Shown here: piece by piece, positions 1 through 11,200 of the stretch
How the letters are laid out: the number at the start of each line of letters is the position of its first letter
Numbering within the stretch: the stretch's first letter is position 1
Assembly (NCBI GenBank): GCA_965644295.1
Contig: CBFFRP010000089.1
Span: 62,001-126,000, forward strand
Direction of reading: 5' to 3'
DNA length: 64,000 nt
From: Paraphysomonas bandaiensis
Taxonomy: Eukaryota > Chrysophyceae
Position numbers and translations under genes: made by a program
The notes under the pieces: model-generated
Databases searched by the model: none
What the model saw: only the letters and a program-made list of their open reading frames with translations
Told to the model about the DNA's origin: nothing

Positions 1-3000
1 AAGGAAGATATCACATCCTCATTTTCAGGACTCTCGTATATTGCCCAAGCTTCTAGAATTCTCGGCACATTGCGCTGCAAAATACCCGCCGAGATATTCT
101 CCGAAACAGTAACAAGATGTTCAACAAGTTTATACATGCACAACTGCCACGCTGGATCAGAACAAAATATGTCACGATTTCTTGAATTGTGCTTGATAAG
201 CGCAAGAAGGTCTTGGTACACTCTATCACGAATACTGTTAGACATATCAGGAATTAAATGAAAAAATGCCTTCAAAGCAGCAGGGTTCTGTATTTCAGAG
301 CTTTCATCAATACGTCTCAGTAATGTATCTGAGCCTTTGGATTGCAGTAATGTACGACCAGAAGACGATGAACAACCAATGGAAAATATGTTCAGGGCAC
401 TTGAAGATATCTGTGTTTCCGACGTGGTAGTCGTCAAAAGCATATCTAGAAGTGCAGTATACGTCATATCTGTGGCATTTACTTTCTCAGAGCCCAAATA
501 GTGGCATAACAACGACATTCCACCACACATTCGCAACAACTCCAACCCTTGCCCTTCCGCCATAGATGCGTACTTCTCTCGAGCTTTTGCTAATTTTAAA
601 CTAAACTTTCGACGAGCATAAACATTGAGAAGAGCAGGGGCAAGTACTTCAACCCGTAAATAGTAATGAGTTAACAGTGCGATTGCACTACATCGCAGGT
701 GTTCATACGAATGATTGATGAAGTTCGTGAGAACATAAGAGCCAAAGCTCTCTATACCCCTGGCAACTTCAGTGAGGGCATTGACTATTTTTCTTCCCTG
801 CTCCTTTACTATCAAACAGAGAAGTAGTTGAATAACTTCCTCCAGCACAACATGGTCCATACAGGTACTTGTAAAGTAATATATAGGTCGAATCTGTGAT
901 ACATTTAAGCCATTGAATACCATCACCATTACCATGGAGAACAAAGAATCACGAAGAGATTTTCTTTGGCACGCCGTCAGTTTAGTGACAGGATTATCTT
1001 GGTTTATGTCGTCAGATAACTCCATCTTTTTACTATTGTCTTCAGTAACTTGAGATCCACTTTCAGTTTCAGAATCATCACTATCAGTACAATCCACAAA
1101 ACGTTGAGATGAATCGAAATGGCAGCTTGTTTTCCTACTAATTTCTCGCACTAAAGGTACACGAGACTGACATGGCACCGGCCCTGAAGATCCGGACACA
1201 ACTTGTTCTGAAGTGCTTTCAACACCTGCAGAAAGTGCTGCATTTATATCAATTTCGCTCATACGCCTATTCACACTCTGTTTAAAGGATGCCGAAGATC
1301 TTGATGCCGATCGCGTTTTCTTGTCTAATGTCACAGTTCTCCCTGCTTCACCTTCTTTACTATCAATAATATCTGTCTGAGTGCTATTTCCCACACTGTC
1401 TAAATAGTAAGTGCTAACACTATCCAGAATTAACTGAACACCAATAACTCCCATAAACGCTTCTGTTTGAGCCTGCAAACTGGCAAGAATTACCGAATAT
1501 AGCGAACTTTGTAATGAGAAAGATGCACATGACCAAATTTTAAAATTACACAACAACTGCTTCGTCACAGCTGCTTCAAGAGGTGGGAAATCTTGAGTAG
1601 CAGAGCGCAATTTAAGTAAAGCCAGAATGCAACTTTCATCTTCTTCTTTCAAGATGTAAGCTCCCAATGGCATGCCTGTAAGAATGTATTCCACCATATC
1701 CACTCCCCCAAGGCGGAAAAAATCATTTCGGTTTACTCGGTGCTGATTTACACACCCAGCAATTATAAACAAGAGAAGTGCAATAGGCTTATCTTCTTGA
1801 AACTCATCCTTGTCACATACCAGAGCTTGAATAGTCTTGACGTCAAGTACATTGAGGATGTCATCCTCGCAAAGAACTTCGATAATTGAAGTTCCTAAAC
1901 CCACATTTGTGAATTGCATTGCGGGCAGTTGTCGTCTCTGCGCTGTCAAAGACATTCCATCATCTATAACCTCCCATATAGCTTTCCCCGAACCAACACC
2001 ATATTGTTTGATTACACTTTGACGGATATCTTCATTTTCGATTAACAACTTCGGAAAGAGTGGCAACAGACAAGAGATACCACCCAATGATATTAAAGCA
2101 TTACGAACTGAGTATACATGCCACACTCTAGTTTTAGGACTGAGTGAACCATTTCTGTTGTTATGAACATCAATTGCAACACCATCCGAACAGCGGAGAG
2201 GATGATAAACACTTAAGAGCTTTCCACTTAACGATGTTGACTTCTTATCAGGTGTCGTAATTAGAGGCACGAGATCGGGCGACGAGGCAAAAGGAAATTG
2301 ATCATTGTACCTCCCCGCATCTTGCCGTGCAATAACTTGAACAGTACTCTGTTGTACTACTTCCGACAGCAAACATATAGGGCCTATTTGCCCATTAAAA
2401 TAGCTACCAAGTGATGTATCACATGTAGAACTATCGCAGTGTGGAAAAGGAACAGCTTCCTGGCACACCAGTTGATGGTCGATGTGAACAGAGAGTTCAC
2501 TTCTGCCAAACATTGATATTCGAGGTTTCGTATGGGTTATGCATACATGATACCACACCGCAGGATAAAGCGGAAAGTCGTCACAATGAACTACAACGGT
2601 TTCACCAGCTTGGCTAGTGACGCTCACATGCAAAACCCGATCACGTAAAAAAACATCTAGACATGGACTGCTGTATCCAAAGGTAACAATACGCTGGTCA
2701 TGAGCTTCAGTTTGCTCGCAGTGCTCGATTCGAGCCCACAGCATTATTTGATATTCTCTTTGGAAAGGAAAGCGAAAAGGGTCAATACGAATACCTAACT
2801 CACAGCCCCCGAAATTGAAAAAAGACGGAGGCGATGCTTTCACAATGCCGTTATCCACATTCAATATTGACTTTAATACCTGCAGAAGTGAAATCGAGAA
2901 TTCGGATGGAACTTTAAGTAAACTCAGAAAAGATTTCAGGTCTGGTGGAGACACGCCGCCAGTACACACTAATCCTATCAACCGAATTATACGCTTGCCA

Positions 3001-3476
3001 ATTCCAATATCATGTATATCTCCACAACTTAACAAATCGAAGAGAATCTCCACGACAGTGTTATCATCACACTCACAGCACCGAAATCGAGATACATCGT
3101 AGATACTTCGATTAAGAATCAAGATTGACACATCCAGTATAGTCTTCTGGAGCTCAAGTGGCAGCGAAGTAAACAATGCCTTATTTGAAAAAAGTTGATA
3201 GAGTATTGCACTTCCACCAATCTTGAAAAGCGTAAAATGTCAGCCACACAACACTTGAAATTTCAATTACTACCTTAAGTGTAAAGTTATCAGGAAAATG
3301 GAGTCTGTCGTCGTCAATCCTAATCTAAATCACGAGTAAAACACAAGCCAAAAACACACCAAAGACCTCACCAGAGGAGAAAGCACATGTTCATATATTT
3401 GGACAACAGCATACAGCCAGTGCTGTGATTTAACGTTCAAACCAAAACACTCCTCGAAGGTGTCTCTCCAGTCCAT
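1..3476 (-). CDS. BEACH-family scaffold protein (neurobeachin/LRBA type), N-terminal part
   Basis: N-terminal 1125 residues of a large BEACH protein; the gene runs off the left edge, so the PH-BEACH and WD40 parts lie outside. Exons: 3476-3372 (35 codons), 3324-3274 (17 codons) and 3221-1 (open throughout), separated by introns of 47 and 52 nt. A concanavalin A-like lectin segment spans about residues 200-350 (PFQREYQIMLWARIEH, then GRSELSVHIDHQLV near residue 290). The following armadillo/DUF4704-type region contains VRNALISLGGISCLLPLF near residue 420, matching the neurobeachin motif at the same place in the order. Residues about 750-860 are acidic, Ser-rich and probably disordered. The family acts as cytosolic scaffolds in vesicle traffic and receptor sorting. 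The start ATG is at 3476 and begins MDWRDTFEECFGL. Family assignment is firm; the exact subfamily is not. Confidence 0.82.
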
Positions 3477-4144
3477 ATTGCGTTTTATTCACGCAAATTG
3501 ACTGCACTAATTTACCTGGCCGAAGTTCAACTCAGACAGTATGAGGAGCCAATCACAGACGAATCTTCATTCCATATCAATCTAAAGACCGACTACCCAT
3601 TAGTCATGGTTTACCATACCCTATAGGTAGTTACTATAAGTGGGAATACATGCAAGAGGAGGAGGATGCCTGCTATCTTTACTCAGATTCAATGAAACAC
3701 TACCATTTGTAAGGAGATGGTGTCAATCGCATAGCACAATAGCGCCTTCTTGTCAAAAAATGTACAAATAGGCGGTTTTTATGTACACTGGAGATGGTAA
3801 ATTACAGCACCATAACATATTATGGCACTATTCCTATTAAAAATGACAATTTTTACATCGAAATTGTCATATACATATCGAAAACTCCCCATTTTTGCTA
3901 TCTATAAATTATTCTCCATCATATTTTCAGTTTTCGAAATATACGTCGTTTCGAGATCCTTGATATTTCTATAATCTATACAATTCGCGAGTGTATTTTA
4001 GTTCCAGCCAAATACAGCGCTGATCAGTGTGGTGTATGTAGCTGATACTGTTGGAGGTGTTGATATTGGAACAGCTCATAGCATTAAGTAGCAAATAGGA
4101 AGGTCATTTTGTGTTGGAAGGGTTTCTAGCAACCAAATTTGTAG
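3477..4144. promoter_or_regulatory. Shared upstream region of the BEACH gene and PP4C
   Basis: These 668 bp separate two divergently oriented start codons. The stretch is AT-rich, with no repeat copy or credible ORF. It must hold both promoters and both 5' leaders, but I recognise no specific TATA or initiator element. Confidence 0.5.
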
Positions 4145-5297
4145 ATGGTGTCTATATCTGACCTCGATGAGCAAATCGAGAGACTTAAGCGCTGTGAATA
4201 CCTTAAGGAATCTGAAGTAAAAGCCTTGTGTGACAAAGCCCGTGAAATATTAATCGACGAGAGCAATGTACAGCGAGTTGATGCCCCAGTAACCGTACGT
4301 TCTTATTGTAGTAAATTTTTTAGTTTCAGTTTTTAACTTATGATGTAGATTTGTGGTGATATTCATGGACAGTTTTATGATCTTATCGAATTATTCAAAG
4401 TGGGCGGCGAGTGTCCGTATACCAACTATTTGTTTCTTGGAGACTTTGTTGATCGCGGCTATTACAGTGTGGAGACGTTTCTGTTACTTCTGGCTTTGAA
4501 AGTAGGAATATTATTTTTATATATGACGTAGCTAAGCGTTTGTAGGTCAGATACCCCGACAGAATAACTTTAATTCGAGGCAACCATGAATCCAGACAGA
4601 TTACCCAAGTATATGGGTTTTATGATGAATGCCTTCGAAAATATGGGTCTGTAAATGTTTGGCGATATTGTACTGAAATATTCGACTACCTCAGCTTATC
4701 TGCTATTATTGACGACAAAATATTTTGTGTTCATGGTGGTCTCTCTCCCGCAATAAATACATTGGATCAGGTAGACTTACATCAATGCACCGTTATTCCT
4801 CTTAGTATCGGTATTTTAGATTCGTGTAATCGACAGAAAGCAGGAAGTCCCTCACGACGGTGCAATGTGCGATCTGATGTGGTCAGATCCGGAAGATATT
4901 GAGGGGTGGGGACTCTCTCCCCGAGGCGCCGGATATCTATTTGGGGGAGATGTTGTTGCCAAATTCAACGAAGTCAACCATCTTGATCTCGTTGCGAGAG
5001 CTCACCAGCTTGTTATGGAAGGTTACAAAACTATGTTTCCAACTAAGGGAAGTGGTAGAGCTGGGCAGCAGCCTGTGGACAGCCTTGTAACAGTGTGGTC
5101 GGCCCCCAACTACTGCTATCGATGTGGAAATGTGGCCGCTATATTGGAGTTGGATGAGCACCTTGATCAACACTTTAAGGTCTGTACATATTTTGAATGA
5201 TACCAGCGTAACATACGTATTTTAGATATTTGAAGCTGCACCCCAAGAAGCACGAGGAGTTCCCTCCAAGAATCCTACTCCGGACTATTTTTTGTAA
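4145..5297 (+). CDS. PPP4C: Serine/threonine protein phosphatase 4 catalytic subunit
   Basis: Metal-dependent PPP phosphatase of the PP2A/PP4/PP6 group. Five exons: 4145-4294, 4349-4501, 4546-4770, 4820-5179 and 5226-5297, with introns of 54, 44, 49 and 46 nt; all junctions keep frame and give 319 aa. The PPP signature is complete: GDIHGQ (residue about 53), [21 protein letters not shown] and [11 protein letters not shown]. The C-terminus ends in a DYFL tail preceded by [10 protein letters not shown], which is diagnostic for PP4 rather than PP2A or PP6, and carries the tail that is carboxymethylated in this family. Compared with the animal enzyme (307 aa as I recall) there is a 12-residue insertion just before [11 protein letters not shown]4 works with regulatory subunits in DNA-damage response, centrosome and splicing functions. 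Confidence 0.95.
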
Positions 5298-5902
5298 ATG
5301 TCGCAGTATCTCTGGTATGGACTATTCTGTTATGGGTTGGTTGGATTGGTGTGTGTGTTCGTTGTGGAGTATAACAGTGATGCTGAAATGTGCATCACCG
5401 TATGTTCACGGTTGAGTATGAATATATTCAAACTTCGCTATTCAATTAACGTTCTATGCATGCACCGGCATATTTAATAACAAGCTTATATTATTTCTGG
5501 TATCCGTTTTATACACACTGTTAAGTTACCATAAATCGTAACTCATGTCGCCAACTTCACTAAATTTCAAATTTAATAAACTGGGCATTTGCATGTCACG
5601 GGATAAGTTGCAATATAACCTAGAGAACAGAGTATCACCCCTTGTTTCAAAAACATTGAGTGCGGGACAGTACACCCACCTCCTTAGGGTATATATTATT
5701 GGATCTATAGTCAAGTTGGTGTAATTTACTTGTCAATTGATGTAAAAACCTAGTAAAGTGGTTGGTGGCAGGGCCAGGTAAAAATATGTTGCAATATACA
5801 ATCAGTAATATTCTTACTACAATAAATATATAATAATATACACTGATATATATAGTTCATGCTTGTATGTCTTTAAAAATATATTTTATTAATCATAAAT
5901 CA
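5298..5902. other. Intergenic, no gene seen
   Basis: AT-rich sequence downstream of PP4C. It holds only short chance ORFs and no recognised element. Confidence 0.5.
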
Positions 5903-6112
5903 GGGCGAAACTCACAAACAACGTTAAGAGCGGAAGTGGTCGCACCTTGGTGCTTACGGCGACGCACAAGCAGCTTCTGTAGCGTTAAATAGTAAGATAA
6001 TAGAATTTGTGCTGATTAGTTATGGGTAGCGGTCTATCTAGTATGTCTAGCATTCAACTAGCCACTATTTTGGTGCAGGTTTTTAACGCCTATTGCTAAA
6101 TAATAAGACTTT
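5903..6112 (+). repeat. Dispersed structured repeat, copy A (short head plus tail)
   Basis: Copy of the window's dispersed repeat. The folded core lies at 5931-5979: outer arms CGGAAG and CTTCTG pair with one G-T wobble, and enclose the GCACC/GGTGC hairpin and a second hairpin with a GCGA loop. It continues into the AT-rich tail ending near GCTAAATAATAAGAC. The 28 bases before the core match copy C (17.2 kb), not copies B and G, so this copy carries a different 5' head. Confidence 0.75.
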
Positions 6113-6254
6113 AATATATTAATCATAAATTACTCCTCATAATCACGTAACTCATCTGTTATTATTATATCGAACAATTCTGATAATTACCTTAACACTA
6201 TTCATGTCCGGTATTAGAATTCGTACTGTCTCTGTCAAGCTATATCTATAAGTG

Positions 6255-6731
6255 CCCTCAACAAAGTCGGACTCTCACCTTTTCGTGGTGTTCTGGGGGA
6301 TAAGTACCGGAGAGATTCTCTCTGGGAAACTAACGTGAGCCGCAAACACAGTCAGCAGATATTCTTCTGCCCACTCATAGCCGAATGCTTGTGTGGTATA
6401 AGGGACACCAATAAGTGTCACTTGTGTAGACGTCTTTGGGCCCTGACGAATAAACAGGCATCCGGAAATGGGCCCACCTGAAGGGTAACCGGGGTATTGG
6501 GCTGCCTGCTGAAGTCAAGCATCCGGGATGTTCACCTTAAGAACTCAGAACGGAAGTGGTTGCACCTTGGTGCTTGCGGCGACGCACAAGCAGCTTTCGT
6601 AGCGCTAAATAGTAGGATAATAGAGTTTGTACTGATTAGTTACAGGTAGAGGTCTAACTAGTATGTCTAGCATTCATCTAGCTACTAAATCGGTGCAGGT
6701 TTTTAACGCCTATTGCTAAAAATAAAAGACT
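6255..6731 (+). repeat. Dispersed structured repeat, copy B (long head plus tail)
   Basis: One of two near full-length copies, about 477 bp; the other is at 46377-46816. The head (6255-6545) contains AGTACCGGAGAG and CTGGGAAAC segments. The tail core at 6551-6599 has arms CGGAAG and CTTTCG. The element ends in GCTAAAAATAAAAGAC. Divergence from copy G is low and includes a small insertion near 6395. It is not coding in any convincing frame. Confidence 0.8.
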
Positions 6732-6737
6732 TTCAAT

Positions 6738-7043
6738 AATATCTATAAGTGGTTGGAATGGATCATCACGGACGACCTTCCTTTGTTGACAAATGTCTGG
6801 CCAGGTGAGAGCCAAGATTATTATGACACGCCTGCGACAAGGACCTCCACGATGCCTCGAACTTCTGCTGTTCCTTCGGTTCAACAAGCTCTTGTGGTCC
6901 GCGAAGACAATGCAACAGGTCATCGATGATGAGCAGTCCGGCCATGATGAGAATGAGGACGACAGTGATGAAGAGCTGAAATGCTTAGAGTACAAAAGTT
7001 TCTGCGTTGTTATTGGGTTTTCATCATCATCATGTATGTTGTA
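6738..7043 (+). pseudogene. Possible hAT transposase C-terminal relic
   Basis: An 83-codon frame starting at 6793 encodes RLRQGPPRCLELLLFLRFNK followed by LLWS and a very acidic tail. The pattern of a basic stretch, a leucine-rich LLFLRFN run and a final acidic segment resembles the extreme C-terminus of hAT transposases, and short hAT-type elements occur elsewhere here. An in-frame stop sits two codons upstream of the ATG and no catalytic residues are present, so at best this is a fragment. The assignment rests on pattern memory only. Confidence 0.3.
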
Positions 7044-8298
7044 ACCTCTACTAACTAGTTACTACCTATCGAGCTAAAATATAAGATGTTTTCTTCATCG
7101 CGCCCAAAATATAAAATATATATCAATATATTGCAATATCAACCCGAGATGGTTGGAGAATTTAGTAAATAGCGACTCATATTATTAAGTCCAGAGCTAC
7201 ATTACAAATTCTAGATACAACCGTTCTCATGTAATAATCAGACATTTCTATATATTATTGCTATATATATTTAATATTGGTCTTTAAAATATTATGATTT
7301 CTACTGGCACTATATTTCAATATATATATATTGTTATCGGGCCCTGGTTGGTGGAGTTCTGTCTATGATACTATATATCTCTTTTCTGTTCTCTAACTTT
7401 ACTATGACCTTAATCTATGTGGCGTTAGTTTGTAACCTGCTGTGTGACTGCAATGTTCTGTAATGCGTAGTTATATGCGAGTACAAGTTATGACTAGAGA
7501 CTTGTAATATATATATAACTAAAATTGACTAGTATGTATTTCCACCGAAAACAGTGTGACTAGGTTAAATAATATTTCCTCTTCTTAGTGCCTGTGCTTA
7601 AATAGATATATATAAAAGTGTAGTTATAAAATTTTCTTGTGGACTTGAGGAGGGAATTCGATCAGTACATGATTATTCGATCAGTGCCCCTATAAATATT
7701 TATTTATTATATATATTATTCCATAACAAATATTAGAAAATAAATTAATTCGAGAGTGTAATACGATGTAATATATATATATAATAAATATTGGTGCGCC
7801 ATATTAGCATATATGCATATATTGGATACTTATAATAGATAGCGGTGACACTTATAGGCAGTATATATTATCTATAGGTTGCAGGAACACTAAAATAGTA
7901 GGCTAACAAGTACTACACCTATAGGTAAGTGTTTTAAAGCGATTATTAGATATAAAAAAATAGGACCACCTATAGCTGGTCTTGCCACCTGTAGGTGGTC
8001 CTGTATTTTAAACCCTATAGGTGTTATACCTAGATAGCTTCATAGGAAATGTACATTTTCTGTTAATGCAGAATGACAGATTTACTGACTTGGTATCGTG
8101 TAACAAAAATGTTGTAATAATAAGGCATTTTGTAATAATTAAATTAAGACTACACGACACAAGCATCTTCGTTAAATGGTACACAGAATCATACTATATA
8201 AGACATATTGCTGCATGCAATTGTTCTGAATAAATTATGCAAGTGTTAACAAAGTGCGCGTCATACTTATCGAACAAATTCTATTCAAAGGTGGAAAC
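7044..8298. other. AT-rich intergenic stretch downstream of the kinesin gene
   Basis: Very AT-rich DNA with many TATA runs. Positions 7222-7255 carry a short sequence (CTCATGTAATAATCAGACAT) that recurs in reverse complement near 23500-23540; it shares a terminus with several repeat copies. The foldback element at 7915-8024 is listed separately. No gene is seen. Confidence 0.5.
7915..8024. repeat. Foldback (MITE-like) element
   Basis: The outer arms ACACCTATAGG (7915) and CCTATAGGTGT (ending 8024) are exact inverted repeats. The inner arms AATAGGACCACCTATAG (7959-7975) and CTGTAGGTGGTCCTGTATT (7989-8007) pair again with few mismatches around a 13-base loop. An unpaired insert interrupts the left arm. 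No convincing target-site duplication is visible. The structure is typical of a miniature inverted-repeat element or a long hairpin. Confidence 0.55.
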
Positions 8299-11200
8299 TT
8301 ACGTGCCATTTCCTGATGCATTAGGTGACGATCGAGAGCTTTTACCATTTTTCTTTGCTGTCATACTCTCAGAAACCCGACGATGCAATCGGGAAAACAC
8401 ATTCTTTTCCTTCGGGACCTCTTTTTCTTTATCTCTGTGCTGTGGGAATGACGCAGATCTAGGCGAGCTAACTGGGGGTGGTGGCGGAGGAAGATCACTA
8501 GTTTTTATAGTATCTGTAGATGCTCTGTCTCGGTTAATTACTCTTTTTGAGCTACGATTGGCTTGTTGCTGAGGTGATAGCTTTCCTTTTCCTTCATCAC
8601 CAGTTGTGGACCGCCCAGGGGAATCTGGAAGGTGTGTGCGACGGCGGTGAATACCAGTAAATTTACTCGGATTTAGCAGACGTGTAAATACATTCTCTTC
8701 GCCTTTTTGTCCAGATACTGTATCGGATCTGCTTCCAGGAGAAGAAGACACACGATCAGATTGAGGCTTGTCAGTTGGGCTATGACCACGATAGGAATTG
8801 CGCACACCCTCCCGTGATTTGGTCCGCGTTGTACTAGTCTCCGTCACACTAACGTCTTTTTCGTGGACAGAATGATCAGTTGGAACAGATAAACTAAGGC
8901 TATCACTGTGTAGGTCATCTGCTTCCTCTCCTGCCACTACAACCGAGTTCCCGCGGCTATCTTCTTTTCGCTTTTTATGCGCCAGAGAACCTTCTTTAAT
9001 TTGCTGTACCTTTGCTCTATTTGATTCTACATCTTTCTCAAAGATATTTTTCTGGGTGCCAGTGAAATTTGAAGGATTGGTCAATCGTTCAAATATGTCA
9101 TTTTGACCCATTGTGTCTGCTGGGCGCCCGTTAGATTTTTCCGTTATGCTCACCGAGCCAGTTCTAAGTATTTCATCTCCCAGTGTGGAAAACTCCCCCA
9201 AAAGTGCTGAATCAACAGTGTTGACTCCATCTGTTGATTCGTCCGAATCGGAATACTCATCAGCATCGCGCACCTCCTTTATGATCTTTTCCCCAATTCC
9301 ACCGTCAAGATTCTTCAGTCTCGTTCTGAAATCTTCTACCATTTCGCGCAACATGCGGCATTCATCTTCTAAAAATGTATTTTCTCGTTGCTTCGAATCA
9401 ATGTCTTCTTTCATTTGTTTTCGCTCTACCACATACTCATCAATACACCTCTCCAGCTCCCGCACGCGCGCCTCTTCTCTAGTCAAGTGCGATTTCAGCG
9501 ATACAGCCCTCTCGTGTGCTAGAGCAACCATTGCCTTATATCGGTCCTCTGTATTGTCACCAGATTGTCCAGCAGCACTAACTGCTCGAAAACTTCTCAT
9601 TCTCGACGACGGTGACAAAGGCTCAGCATTGAACGGATTGTCGGATGCCGCTGAATCCGTACGGAAAACTGCAGTCTCCCCAGACATTCGTGGGGACATC
9701 GACACACTTCTAGAAAGAGACATCTCGCTGTTAGAAGACTCCGAAGATATAACCTGTCCGAGGTTACTGTGATTAAACAATCCAGCTAGCTTCTCTTCAT
9801 AGTCTCTCTCAACTCTGGCAAGTTCTTTATCATGGTGTCTTAACGCAGAATTAATACGTGCTTGTGCGTCCTCAAGATCCTCTTGTAAACGAAATTCACG
9901 TTGACGGGACGCTTCAAGTTTTTCCTTGTTACTTCTCGCTGACTTCCTAGTGGAGACAAGGATATCAAACAGCAGGTGAATCAATTGATGTGCAGCAGGA
10001 AGTGAACTCGCTGAATTTTGCTTTAGCATTTCGATCGTCATCTGATGCGACTCTTCAGCATCCCGACTAGCCTTAAGTTTCTTTTCCATGCGTGCAATTT
10101 CAGCATTGCGAAATTTTAATTGACTTTCCAGTTTAGATATTTTCGCTTCCACATCAGCAAGAGCTTCCTCTTCGTCAGCAGTAAGCGCAACCTCTTTATA
10201 TTCACTACTACCCTCCTGACTGATGGAGAGTCTCTTAGCATTCACAATGACAGACCGCAATGGCTCCCGTAAATCCTCCAATTGCTTCTTTTTATTTATC
10301 AATGCTAACTGCTGCTCACATTGAAGCCTGAGTGCCTCTGCAGCATCTTCACGAGCAGCAATACCACGCACTTGCTTGTCCAACCACTTTTTTGTCTTAA
10401 GCTCTTCTTCTGAAAGTACACGACCACCAGACTTTGGTGTATTTCGTAATATTCGTCGTGTCTCACGAGAAGATAAGGTCTTCGATGATGTCGAATTCTC
10501 GGTTGGGCTACTACGCAGGGTGTTGGATGATCTACTTAATCGCTTCCGCCGCACAACATTGTCACGTATTATTTCCTTCACTTTTACCTCTGCTTGCTCT
10601 TTCTCCCGACCAAGCTTCTGTACCTTCGTCATAGCTCGCGACAGCTCTCTCCGGAGTTGGTCAATTTCCTTAGCTTTCTTATTCAGAGCAGACAAATGTT
10701 CTTTCTTCTCGAACTGCAACTTCCGTGCCAGCTCCACCCGCTGACGTTTCATTGACACTATGTCCGATTCGAGTTTACGGAGCTGTTCCGCCGATCGAGA
10801 TTGTACCTTGGACAAGTGACTCAGTTCAGCTTGTCGCTTTCGAAGTGCCTGCAATTCACTATCTTTGTCATGCAACTTTCGCCTCAATTGGTCTTCTCTG
10901 GCTTGCTTCACAGTAGCAATCTCGTTACGTAGTGATAATTCATGCAGTTCCTCTAGTACTCTCTGCTTTTCAGCCTCTTTTGTCTCCATTTGTTGGCATA
11001 ATGCTTGTAACTTTTCCTCATAAAAGGTTTTCATAGCAGCGTACTGCTTTTGACTGCGATGTAGTTGTAAAACAAGCTGCTCCTTGAGCTGTATGGAGTC
11101 GTTGAGCTCGCTGAATTCTGCAGCCATAATTTTCTGACGGCGTTGGAATATTCTATCTTTCTCCGCCATGTTCTCGTTACCACTCTCGCCACTAGTCAGA

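Noticed and set aside
9113-9772. 219-codon plus-strand ORF opposite the kinesin tail
   Set aside because: Shadow of the minus-strand coding exon; Ser-rich composition is the mirror of the charged kinesin coil.
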